Source: Ctena decussata (lineage: Eukaryota > Mollusca > Bivalvia > Lucinida > Lucinidae). Taken from it: a stretch of DNA of 64,000 nt. The stretch lies in contig OZ022505.1 of the NCBI GenBank assembly GCA_963989385.1, positions 55,617,737 to 55,681,736 on the forward strand. The letters are read 5' to 3'. Under the pieces are notes generated by a model, which worked only from the letters and a program-made list of their open reading frames with translations, had not been told where the DNA came from and made no database searches. The position numbers and the translations under genes are program-made. Positions 1 to 10,200 of this stretch are shown in pieces (the stretch's first letter is position 1; each line of letters opens with the position of its first letter).

Positions 1-108
1 CCAATCAATCCTGCATAGATGTTTTCGTTTGTTCATAAATGTCGTCAAAAGTAGCTATATTCGGATCGTAACCACCTTTATTATAATTCTTATCAACTTT
101 ATTATTAT

Positions 109-1482
109 TATGTCTCCCCCCTTAAGGGTCGGGAGACATATTGTTTTTCCCCGGGCGTCAGTCCGTCTGTCTGTCACAAATCGTGTCCGTTCTATAACTT
201 GAAAACCGCTCAAGCTATATTCGCGAAACTTCATATAAGTATCAATCAACATGAGACGACGTGCAGAGTGCAAGAATGGTAACTCTGGCGTTTATACTTT
301 TTGAGTTATTTCCCTTGGAACTGTCCATCACAAAATTGTGTTTCAATTGTGTCCGCTCTATAACTTGAAAACTGCTCAAGCTTTATTCACGAAACTTCAT
401 ACAAATATCAATCAACATGAGGCGATGTGCAGAGTGCACAAATGGTAACTCTGGCATTTATACTTTTTGAGTTATTTCCCTTGGAACTTTGTCCATCACA
501 AAATTGCGTCTCAGTCGAGTCCATCTATAACTTTAAAACCATTCAAGCTATATTCATGAAAGTTCATACAAATATCAATCAACATCAGACGACGTGCAGA
601 ATGTACTCTGGCGTTTATCCTTTTTGAGTTATTTCCCTTGGAACTTTGTCCATTACAAAATTGCGTCTCGGTCGAGTCCGTCTATAACTTTAAAAGCATT
701 AAAGCTATCTTCATGAAAGTTCATACAAATATCAATCAACATCAGACGACGTGCAGAATACAAGAACCATAACTTTAGCATTTATACTATTTGAGTTATT
801 TCCCTTAGAACTTTGTCAGTCACAAAATCGTGTCTCAGTCGTGTCTGCTCTATAACTTGAAAACCATTCAAGCTATATTCACGAAACTTCATACAAATAT
901 CAATCAACATTAGAAGAATTGCATAGTGCAAGAACCATAACTCTTGCATTTATACTTCTTGAGTTATTCCCCTTGGAACTTTGTCAGTCACAAAATCGTG
1001 TCTCAATCGCTTTATTACTTGAAAACCGGACAAGCTATATTCACGAAACTTCATACAAATGTCAGTCAACACTAGACAACCTGCAGAGCACAGCATTTAT
1101 ACTATTTGAGTTATTTCCCTTGGAACTTTGTCATTCACAAAATCGTGTCTCAATCGTCTAAGCTCTATAACTTGAAAACCGTTTAAGCTATATTAATGAA
1201 ACTTCATACAAATATCAGTCAACGTATAAATAGACGACGTGCAGAGCACTGTAACTCTTGCATTTATATTTTTTGACAAAAACTAAATATGAATATCAGT
1301 CAACATTACATGACATGCAGAGCATAACAACTATAACTCTTGCATTTATACTTTTTACTTATTATGAATCCCTGCTTCAGGGTAGGGAAACATATTGTTT
1401 TTCCCTTGGCGTCTTAATGACTGATCCTTTTGACATCAAAAAGGGGGGAGACATCTGTTTTTTCGTAGAAAAACAATTCTAG
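109..1482 (+). mobile_element. Helentron-like non-autonomous element 1 with ~165-bp tandem array
   Basis: The left end is a hairpin at 111-138 (TGTCTCCC pairing with GGGAGACA). It is followed by a GTCCGTCTGTCTGTC run and about seven tandem units of roughly 165 bp; the shared phrase TATAACTTGAAAACC recurs near 193, 359, 522, 682, 851, 1012 and 1164. The right end has a 7-bp-arm hairpin at 1456-1475, then ATT and CTAG at 1479-1482. A 3' hairpin just before CTAG is the known signature of Helitron/Helentron right ends, and central tandem repeats plus a microsatellite are known for their non-autonomous derivatives. No protein is encoded; short plus-strand frames through the units are by-products. 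Family assignment is inference. Confidence 0.6.
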
Positions 1483-1588
1483 TTATTATTATTACTGTCA
1501 TGTTTTCATGTATTTATTTATTCAGAAAATGATAACATTAATGATGAGTACATAGAGTAATATTATGAGTTAACATGTTATGAGCAAC

Positions 1589-1677
1589 AGTTATACCATG
1601 GTCTGTACGATGAAATTGTCCACGAGCTTTAGCGAGTGGATTATCTCCTGTACAGACAGGCAAACCATGGTATAACT
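1589..1677. repeat. Imperfect hairpin, MITE-like
   Basis: AGTTATACCATGG on the left pairs with CCATGGTATAACT on the right, with further pairing of GTCTGTAC and GTACAGAC. An inner pairing of CCACGAGC with GCGAGTGG follows. No coding content. The target duplication is unclear. Confidence 0.55.
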
Positions 1678-1893
1678 ATCTTATACCATCCTCATTAGGG
1701 TAGCCCCTGATTGGTACGAAATATTTCGAGCTAAACAGTTGAGAAGGCAATGACAAGGAACCAACACAACTATAACCCATTGCATTCTGAGTATTTTTTG
1801 TCGTCTGCTAAAATTGTGGTCTGCATAGAAAAAATCAAGAATATTTTGACAATATTGGTCTAACTAGCTCTTGTAGAAATGATGTCTGTGCAG

Positions 1894-1958
1894 CAAACAG
1901 TTTGGATCTCAGATCAGGCCCCACGTTTGTGGGGCCTGATCTGGATCCAAACTGTTTG
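1894..1958. repeat. Hairpin with ~30-bp arms ending CAAACAG/CTGTTTG
   Basis: The arms 1894-1924 and 1929-1958 are almost perfectly complementary, with one small bulge, around a short loop. The outer CAAACAG/CTGTTTG ends recur in hairpins at 15.2, 22.2, 33.1, 36.5 and 60.0 kb, so this looks like the same mobile hairpin module. Confidence 0.6.
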
Positions 1959-2594
1959 CCCAGATACCCCTAAAGGGATATCCCGCATAGAATGGGATAA
2001 GGAAGGCACACAAAACAAAGCAAGATAGAAGGTTCCTAAGTGTCCGACAGCTCTAAGTCTCCGACATATTTTAAGTTTTTTTTTGTTTCTTTTTTTTTTT
2101 GTTCTTTTAAGTGCCAGAAAAGTGAAAGAAGTCATTATTAACAGCATAACCATCAAATATTTCTAAAGATAATAACTGGTGAAAAATACCTTAAATCTAA
2201 CTAAGAAAAAATTTGCCGAACATTTAAAGACACCCCAGATGTCCCTAAATGTCCGACAACTCTAACCTGTCCGACGGGGTGAAAATCGATATCGGTGTTC
2301 ATTATAAGAATAAAATCATTAAATATGATCAGAAAATGTACTTGGTACATAAAAAATAAAAATCATAAAGGACTTCGTTTAGGAGCAACGGAAACAATCC
2401 TAAGAGAGAAGATGGATCAAACTACGTAGTTTCGGCTAATAAACATTCATCTGTGACCCCATGCAATCTCTAGAACAACATTCATGTTTTACATGCATCA
2501 AATTCTTTTATAACAATAGACATTTTTTTTCAAAAATGATAAAACTAAAATCGTTTTACTAAACATTTTCTCGAACTTATGTAAAATGCTGTAA

Positions 2595-2790
2595 AACGTA
2601 TCCACGTAAATCATTTGGTCCTTTGAGAAAAGCGGGAATATTCTGAGAAATCGAAAATTAAAACGGTTTAGACTAATATCCCAGACAGATGTTTTTATCG
2701 ATGTGAACACGTTTTTTGGTATATACCAGTCTGAATCGACCGTGTGTTTGAAAACTACTGCATTACAGTATGTTTCCTTTGACTTTCGTT
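2595..2790. repeat. Diverged segmental duplication, copy 1 (copy 2 at ~3400-3595)
   Basis: The same ordered phrases occur at about 2610-2785 and 3415-3590: TTTGGTCCTTT, GGTTTAGACT, AGACAGATGTTTT, TTTTTGGTATATA, and an ACATTACA-type block. The two copies are about 800 bp apart and moderately diverged. MITEs at 2886 and 3085 lie between them. Confidence 0.6.
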
Positions 2791-2885
2791 GCCAGGCCAT
2801 TACAGGGCCACTGATGAGGTTTTCTAGCAGAAACTATGTAGCCTGGACTATCTTCTTTCTAATGAATGTTTTCATTGCTCTTTAA

Positions 2886-3061
2886 CACAACGGGTAGGCG
2901 GCAATCGCAATCGCTCGTGCAATCGACGAACGCGGATCAAAACCCGTTAGAAACAGCGTTTTCTATTGCAAATTGGCGACTTTTATCATTATTATCTAAT
3001 GCTTTTTGATCCGCGTTAATCGATTGTTAAGAGCGTTTTCGATTGCTGCCTACCCGTTGTG
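2886..3061. mobile_element. MITE with CACAACGGGTAGGC inverted ends
   Basis: The ends are CACAACGGGTAGGC and its complement, and further internal pairing occurs (GCGGATCAAAA with TTTTTGATCCGC). The element is flanked on both sides by TTTAA (2881-2885 and 3062-3066), a plausible target duplication. It is 176 bp long and non-coding, so it would depend on a transposase encoded elsewhere. Confidence 0.7.
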
Positions 3062-3084
3062 TTTAAGGAACTCATTTATAATTT

Positions 3085-3320
3085 GAGCCGCGACACGAGA
3101 AAACCAACAATGTGGTTGTGCGCCCAGCGTAGACCCAGATCAGCCTGGACATCCGCCCAGTCTTATCAGACTCTTCGCTAAGCGCTTAAAGGGTAGCTAA
3201 GGGACTAAGCTACCTCTATGCGGACAGCGAAGACTCTGATCAGACTGGGCGGATGTCCAGGCTGATCTGAGTCTGCGCTGGGCGCACAACCACATTGTTG
3301 GTTTTCTCGTGTCGCGGCTC
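3085..3320. mobile_element. Palindromic MITE, GAGCCGCGAC family, copy 1
   Basis: The element is 236 bp and nearly one long inverted repeat. The arms begin GAGCCGCGACACGAG, include GTGCGCCCAGCG and GATCAGCCTGG, and meet at a short centre around AGGGTAGCTAAGGG. It is flanked by ATTT on both sides (3081-3084 and 3321-3324). Eight similar copies and one divergent relative occur elsewhere in the window. No open frame of note. Confidence 0.85.
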
Positions 3321-3394
3321 ATTTCTATTTGCAATCGCTGCAGCTGATGTTGCGCCGTGTGGCGGCTGTAAAATGTCTCCCCGTACATCAACCA

Positions 3395-3595
3395 TAGCGC
3401 AGTTTATATTTTACTTTTGGTCCTTTTAGATAAGCCGGAACATTCAAAAGAATCGGAATTAATAAATGGTTTAGACTCATATTCTAGACAGATGTTTTAC
3501 TGATTTGCACCCACTTTTTGGTATATAACAGCCTTTGAATTCACTGCGTTTTTTGAAATTTACAACATTACATCACGTTTTCATTTGGTGGTGAC
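3395..3595. repeat. Diverged segmental duplication, copy 2
   Basis: This is the partner of 2595-2790. The same phrases occur in the same order with about one-quarter of positions changed by eye. Confidence 0.6.
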
Positions 3596-4288
3596 CTAAT
3601 CATGGTGGGCAACTTTACTGTCCTTTTTAAATGCGCGCCTGTAGGTCGGACATCAGACTGTTGGAGGACGTCTGTTTTCGTGTATTTGTCATGGTTCGTC
3701 TGTATTCGGGGGTGGTCGGGTGGTGCGACAGTGCTGTGTGTAACTTCCTGTGCCGGGGCGCCCTACTGATTTGGAACATTGTAGGGCAAGGCCCATCTGT
3801 GCTTGCAGTAGGTGCGGGTGGGGGTTGTTTGGACCCTTTTTCTCTCGTCTATCATTTCTCTTCTCTCTCCCTCTCTCTGGGAGACGGCCCGATATACTGT
3901 CTCAAAGGGCAGTTAAACCCAAAACAGTCAATCAATCGTCGGCATTCAAATAGTAGTTTTCTTTTGCTCCAGGGTCCCAGTGGCTGTGTTCCTGTTAAGT
4001 CCTCATCTTTGTTTTATTGTAGTGTTATTTCTTGATTGATATTTCAATGACATTATTCACGGATGAGCTAGAAAACATCCACGCTGACCGAATCAAATGT
4101 TACTTGAATCATGAAATTTTTTGAGCCATTTCAAGCCCGGTTTAAGCTCTTCCCGTCCTCATCCCCAGTAATTTATCACTGGTGGATCCAAGGCTGTTAT
4201 TGTCTGCTGTGTCCGCTTGTCTGTGGTCTTTGAAATATCTGTTTGATTTGTCCATTCTGTATGTAAAACAAAAGGACCATTGGTCCTG
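3596..4288. other. Non-coding; possible SINE-like repeat ending near 3945
   Basis: No gene is supported. The segment from about 3630 to 3945 ends in a CAGTCAATCAATCG-type short tail after a TCTC-rich stretch, as retroposed short elements often do. No target duplication was confirmed, so the element call is tentative. Confidence 0.35.
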
Positions 4289-5962
4289 TAGCTCACCTGG
4301 GTCCATTCAGCCTCAGTACTCTAGGGTAAGTTACTCTAAGGCCATCAGTCAATTGGTTTTGGTGATAAAGATTTTTAAAGGTTTTAACCATATATGGGCA
4401 CGGAGGACATGTTGGTCATGTGACCTGGACGTTTGAAAAAATTTTCATTCCCTTAACCCCCTGGAGGCTCTATATGAAATTTGGTTTCAAAATTGGCCCA
4501 GGGGCTTTTGAGGAGATGGTTTGATATTGTCATATGACAGAGTTCTGGGTCAAAAGTCAAAGAATGACCTTGACCTCTTGTACTCATGAATCTTCATGTA
4601 CTCATTAAGATGACTGTAGATACCTATTTTAGGCATAAATCTTCAAAACTTTCCATGAAATCTTATGTTCTAGCATTTTCCCACATTTGACCTTGCAGTA
4701 AAATAGTCAAGGTCAACCCAAGGTCATTATTTTGAACAATCTTGATAGTACTGGAATTCCCAATGCTACATACCAAGCTTCAAGGCCATCAGTCAATTGG
4801 ATTTGGAGAAGAAGTTTTTTAAAGGTTTTTACCATATATGGTCCTGGCGGCCATGTTGGTCATGTGACCTGGACTGTTTGAACAAATTTCATTCCCTCAA
4901 TCCCTGGAGGCTCTATATGAAATTTCGTTACAATTGGCCCAGTTTTTTTAGAGGATTGTTTGATATTGTCAAAATATGAGAGTTCTGGGTCAAAGGTCAA
5001 AGAATGACCTTGACCTCTTGTACTCACAAATCTTCATGTTCTCATTAAGATATACCAATTCTTAGGCATATCTCTTCAAAAGTTTTCATGAAATCTTATG
5101 TTCTAGCATTTTCCTATTTTTGCCCTTGCCGTAAAAAGATCAAGGTCAACCCATGGTCATAATTTGAACAATATTGACAGTACTCAGGTACCCAAAGCTA
5201 CATACCAAGTTTCAAGGCCATCAGTCACTTGGTTCCTGAGGAGAAGATTTTTAAAGGTTTTTACCATATATGGGCGTGGCAGCCATGTTGGTCATGTGAC
5301 CTGGACCGTATGAATAAGTTTTTGTTCCCTTAACCTCTGGAGGCTGTATATGAAATTTGCTTTCAATTGGCCCAGGGGTTTTTGAGGAGATTGTTTGGGA
5401 TTGTCAAAACATGAGAGTTCTAGGTCAAAGGTCAAAGAATGACCTTGACCTCTTGTACTCATAAATCTTCATGTTCTCATTAAGATGACTGTAGATACCA
5501 ATTTTTAGCCCAAAATCTTCAACAGTTTCCAAGATATCTTATGTTCTAGCATTTTGCCACATAAAAGCACAAGGAAGCAAATTTGACCTTACCGTAAAAA
5601 AGGTCAAGGTCAACCCAAGGTCATAATTTGAACAATCTTGGTAGTACTTGCTTACCCAATGCTACATACCAAGTTTCAAGGCCATCGGCCCACTGGTTCT
5701 GGAGAAGGAGATTTGTTTAGGTTTTTACCATATATGGGCATGGCGGCCATGTTGGTCATGTGACCAGGACCGTTTGAACAACTTTTTGTTCCTAAGGTCC
5801 CAGGAGGCTCTATATGAAATTTGGTTACAATCGGCCCAGCGGTTTAAGAGGAGAAGTCGTTTGAAATTGTGGACGGACGACGGACGGACGGACGGACGAC
5901 GACGGACGACGGAGCCTGACCATACTATAAGCTCCCCCGGAGCCTCTGGCTCAGGTGAGCTA
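4289..5962. mobile_element. TAGCTCACCTG-ended repeat element with ~440-bp tandem units
   Basis: The element starts TAGCTCACCTG and ends CAGGTGAGCTA, an 11-bp inverted terminal pair. Inside are about three and a half direct units of 430-460 bp; CAAGGCCATCAGTCAATTGG-like phrases occur near 4340, 4783, 5214 and 5680. A GGAC-rich microsatellite follows at 5872-5912. Every unit contains AGGTCAAAGGTCA-like and TGACCTTGACCT phrases. It is non-coding; the short open frames are translations of the repeat unit. The superfamily was not determined. Confidence 0.7.
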
Positions 5963-6357
5963 AAATAATATGTTTTGTGTGCCTAGTATACTGAGATTTG
6001 TGATGGTAGCTTTTGGGCCGCCTACCTGGGAAAATGCTGTTTATTTTGTTATCCGCTTGTATTGTCTAACCACTTGTGTTGTATTTCATGTTATTGTTTT
6101 CAGCATTATGTCCTAGGCCCAGTTGTTCGAAACTCTAACGATGTTAACGAGACATTCAATTTTCAAACGCGAAAAGCACTGCCTTTTTTGCCGAAAAAAT
6201 GTGAAGAGCTTTTGCAGTGCAATGCTCCTCAAAATTTTTAGCAAAAAAATTATCGCAATTAATTTTGTGTGTACTGTAGTACTTAAAGAATCCACAGCTA
6301 ATGGCTTCGTTAAGCTAACGATGCTCTGAAATGTAGAATATGATTGCAAGAGTTTTT
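5963..6357. other. Non-coding stretch with degraded inverted repeat
   Basis: No gene is seen. Around 6115-6150 the phrase CCCAGTTGTTCGAAACTCTA with AACGATGTTAACGA, and around 6300-6325 GCTTCGTTAAGCTAACGATG, may be the remains of inverted ends of a small element. Confidence 0.3.
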
Positions 6358-6896
6358 TATGCCCCCGTGACGATAGTCAGGGGGCATTAAGATATGCCCC
6401 TGTCTGTCCGTCTGTCTGTCCGTCCGTCTGTCTGTCCGTCACACTTTAGGGTATAGAGTTTGTGTAATCAACTCCTCCCACAGTTTTCAATGGATCTTTT
6501 TCAAACTTTGCATACTCATTGTGGACATATTGAAGATGTGCATGTGGGTTTTGGGTGGAGCTTAAATTAATTTTGACAGAATTACGGCCTTTTGAACTTA
6601 GTCCTTTTAGGCAAATTTTTGCACTGTAGAGTATGGTATTTGTGTAATTAACTTCTCTCACAGTTTTCAATGGACCTTTTTCAAACTTTGTATACTTATT
6701 GTGGACATATTGGAAATATGCATGTGGGTTTCTGGTGGAGCTAAAATTAATTTTGACAGAATTACGGCCTTTTGAACTTAGTCCTTTTATGCAAATTTTT
6801 GCACTGTAGAGTATGGAGTTTGTGTAATCAACTCCTCCCACAGTTTTCAATGGACCTTTTTCAAACGTTGCGTACTTATTGTGGACATATTGGAAA
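6358..6896 (+). mobile_element. Helentron-like element 2, left part (split by BEL)
   Basis: The left end is a hairpin at 6359-6387 (ATGCCCCC pairing with GGGGGCAT). It is followed by GTCTGTCCGTC-type runs to about 6440 and then 180-bp tandem units: AACTTAGTCCTTTTA recurs at 6594 and 6774, exactly 180 bp apart. The array is interrupted at 6897 by the BEL insertion and resumes at 13507. Because 180 is a multiple of three, the minus strand stays open for more than 400 bp, but this is a property of the repeat and not a gene. Confidence 0.65.
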
Positions 6897-6901
6897 ATAT
6901 G
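6897..6901. repeat. Target site duplication ATATG, left copy
   Basis: ATATG directly precedes the 5' LTR and recurs at 13502-13506 directly after the 3' LTR. An uninterrupted neighbouring unit of the 180-bp array reads GGAAATATGCATGTGGG, so the host site before insertion can be inferred. A five-base duplication fits BEL/Pao integrases. Confidence 0.9.
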
Positions 6902-7108
6902 TGGGAAGAAGCTTTAAGACTTTGATAAATTGACGTAACGTCTATCATATATAACGTTGCTTTAACGTTTGTTTCTATGGTAAAATTAGTAGTAGTTAAG
7001 TCGACGCCATTGAAGGGTCGCATTTGTAAAATATCGTAGAAAAAAAGAAAGTATAATTCGTATACGGAGTGGTTCATTGACTTCCATCATCGGGATATCT
7101 ACACAACA
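6902..7108 (+). repeat. 5' LTR of BEL element
   Basis: It is 207 bp, starts TGGGAAGAAGC and ends ACACAACA, so it has the canonical TG...CA ends. A TATATAA box at 6948-6954 is a candidate promoter element. No AATAAA signal is seen within it. Confidence 0.95.
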
Positions 7109-7110
7109 TC

Positions 7111-7128
7111 TGGTAGCAGAGCGAGGTT
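7111..7128 (+). promoter_or_regulatory. Minus-strand primer binding site of BEL element
   Basis: TGGTAGCAGAGCGAGGTT begins two bases after the 5' LTR. The leading TGG matches the complement of the CCA tail of a tRNA, as expected of a reverse-transcription primer site. The tRNA species was not identified. Confidence 0.8.
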
Positions 7129-7239
7129 GTTCAAGAACAGTTATTATATCGATGTGCTTGGACTTTTACTAAGAAGATTTACTAAAACATCAAGTGTACC
7201 TATAAAGGCAGAATTTACCTACACACAATACTCATACGT

Positions 7240-10200
7240 ATGGCGTCATCAGAAGACGAAACCATTGAGGACACACGAGGGACCCTTGGCAACTTTGAGG
7301 AAATGGAGATACAGTTTAAGAAAGACAAGGCGCGGGTGAAGTCAAACTTTACACGATCGCGAAATAAGGTATTAAATTTGTTAGATCAAGATGATTTACC
7401 GAGCCGGAAGGATGTCCGTCAAGCCCGTCAGAACATGGACACTTGCGAAGCAATAGCTATTGAGGTTCTGTCAAACTTCGCCGATTTTTACACAAAGTAT
7501 AGCGAAGTACAAAAAAGTAAACTAATTGTGAGAGAAATGGACAGAATAGAAGAAGATTTCTACACAACGTCTGAATCCGCCAGAGAATACTTAGACTCTC
7601 GAAAAGGTGACAATTCAAGTGTGTCGTCGGACATTCTTACCGTTAATTTGCTGGAAAAAATGAACATTTCAGATCATTCCGAGACTTATCGCAAACAGGG
7701 TTCGGTTCCACCTCAACAACGGGGATCGTCAAACGTTAATGCGTTAAGAAATTGTCGCCATTCTGTTGAAACAGTAGATGGTCTTCCTACGCATGTGAAT
7801 AGCCCCGTCGCCAGCCCATCAGAAAGTACTGCTGAACGTCATTGCATGCATGTAGAGAGCGGGCCGATATTGAATGGAAACCGACACGATGCTCATCCCC
7901 AGCACCCAACTGAGCCCCATACGAAGCATGTGAGCCACACCACAGACACGAGTCCACTTAATGTGCCATTCGAGAATGCTTATACAGCGACATCTATCGG
8001 TCATGACTTATGGCGACAATTGAAACGCGTCCAGATACCAGTTTTTTCGGGAGAGAAAAGACAATACCAAAGTTGGGAAGCGGCTTTCCTGGCCTGTATA
8101 GACAGTGCCCCTGCGACAGGCGAATATAAACTTTTGCAGCTACGCCAATATCTTACCGGAGATGCACTGAGAGTAATTGAAAACTTGGGACATTCTGCAA
8201 CCGCCTATGAGGCGGCGAAAGAAAGGCTAGACAGAAAATACGGAGGTAAACGTAGACAGATCGCCATTTACCTCGAAGATCTAGAGAACTTTCGACAAAT
8301 ACGACCTGGGAATGCCAAAGATTTAGAGAATTTCGCCGACCTGTTGGACATTGCCATTATAAACCTAAAAGAGGCGGGTCTGCACCATGAACTTCAAGAT
8401 GGCTCGCTTTATACAAAATTGCAGAGAAAACTTCCAGAATCACTCCTGTCGCGCTATCACCGCTGGGTTTTCGAGAACAGTAAATCAGAATCAGTACTTA
8501 CACTCAGGACTTGGGTAATACAGGAATCGGAATTTCAGACCGTTGCAACGGAGACAATACACGGTTTGACAGGTCAAGTGCATGCATCAGACCGAGCGCC
8601 ACATCCTTTTTCAAGAAACAACAACCAGCGAGCGTTCTTTGGAGAAACTGGTGACGATGGTAGACGAGTGAAATCTATCGCATGTCAGCTATGCAAAGAG
8701 CCACACAAAATTTGGAATTGTCAGCAGTTCGCTGAAAAGTCAGAAACGGAGCGATGGAATTTGGCAAAATTGTTTCAGCTATGCTACCGTTGTCTAGCAG
8801 AGAGCCATGTTGGCAGGAACTGTCCAAGAAGTCGACCGTGTGGTCATGAAGGTTGTAAAGAGCTGCATCACAAGCTGCTACATCGACAGCGGTACCCATT
8901 GGAAATTACAGATCGTCAGTCAGCACTGCATGATACCGAACCGAAACGTTTAGGCAATAATACCGAACCGAATTCAAACCGCCCGGAATTAGAGACCCTT
9001 CTGAGCACTTCAGTCACATTTGTCACGGAGGGGAAGGAGCAAAGCCAACGAACAACGATGTCAACCACAGGCTACCACAGACCCGACTACATTGCTCTTC
9101 GGACCGTTCCTGTTATGCTTAGAAATGGTGACCGGTCATTGAAAGTCAACGCCTTGCTGGACGATGGCAGCACTAAAAGTTACATCAATGCGGATGTTGC
9201 GGCTGAGTTAGGCTTACAAGGGAAAACAGAAAAGGTAATGGTAAATGTTTTAAATGGACAAGTTGAAACATTTGAAAGCACACCAGTAAAATTCGAATTG
9301 GAAAGTTTAAATGGAAACGTAAACATGACAGTCAACGCTTATACGGCAAATAGAGTAACGGGAGACATGAGCGTTTTCGATTGGAATAGCTGCAAAAAGC
9401 GTTGGCCATATTTGAGGAATATTGACTTTCCACACAGCACTAAAAGAGACATCGTAGATCTGCTGATCGGCCTAGATTGTTCTTATCTTCACTCCGCAAT
9501 CGGAGAAGTGAGAGGAAATCCAAATGAACCTATAGCGCGATTAACGCCTCTAGGGTGGACCTGCATTGGCAGCCCTGGACAGAATGACGGTACAATGTTG
9601 CAGACAAACTTTTCCAGCACGTTCTTCGTTAAAGATCAGTCATCTCTTGACAGGCTGAATACAAATTTGAAAAGGTTTTGGGAGATCGAGGAGGAACCGT
9701 CGATGCATGAAACGCCTGTGATTCGATTGGAAGAAAAACTAGCCATGCAAACAGCAGAAAGCTCTGTAAGATACGAAAATCAAATGTATCGGATTGGCGT
9801 ACCTTGGAAAGACAAACAGCCGGTATTACCGGACAACTATGACACGGCACTCAAAAGACTTGAAAATACTGAAAAGAGGCTAAAGCGATCGCCGGATATT
9901 GCAGACTCGTACAGTAAGTGCATTGAGCAGTATGTTGAGAAAGGATATGTCCGGAAGGTACCAGAGCATGAGAAAAGTAAATCAAAGTGGTACCTGCCGC
10001 ATTTTCCAGTCATCAGACTTGACAAAGAAACGACCAAAACGAGGATCGTATTTGATGCATCCGCTAAGCATGAAGGTGTTTCATTAAATGACGTCATACA
10101 CCAAGGACCCAAGCTACAAAGGGACCTGTTCGATGTATTACTACGCTTCAGGCGGTTTCCAGTAGCTATAGTGTGTGACATTGCTGAAATGTATCTTCGT

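Larger units (their letters stand above)
1483..2594. other. Non-coding stretch with two hairpins
   Basis: No gene is seen. Two hairpins lie inside (1589-1677 and 1894-1958, listed separately). The phrase TGTCCGACA followed by a CTCTAA-type block occurs twice in direct orientation, near 2040 and 2249, which suggests a small degenerate duplication. The rest looks like unique AT-rich DNA. Confidence 0.5.

Noticed and set aside
2803..2833. CTGATGAGG...GCAGAAAC as a hammerhead ribozyme core
   Set aside because: The bases between the two core words cannot form stem II, so the match is probably chance.
3631..4035. 134-codon plus-strand frame
   Set aside because: Composition follows TCTC-rich simple sequence and a CAATCAAT tail, with no domain or plausible exon borders. 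More likely a SINE-like repeat.
6446..6850. Minus-strand 134-codon frame (and the similar one at 13748-14119) through the 180-bp array
   Set aside because: The frame stays open because the unit length is a multiple of three and the unit happens to lack stops in that frame. The predicted protein is only the unit repeated, with no splice or start context.
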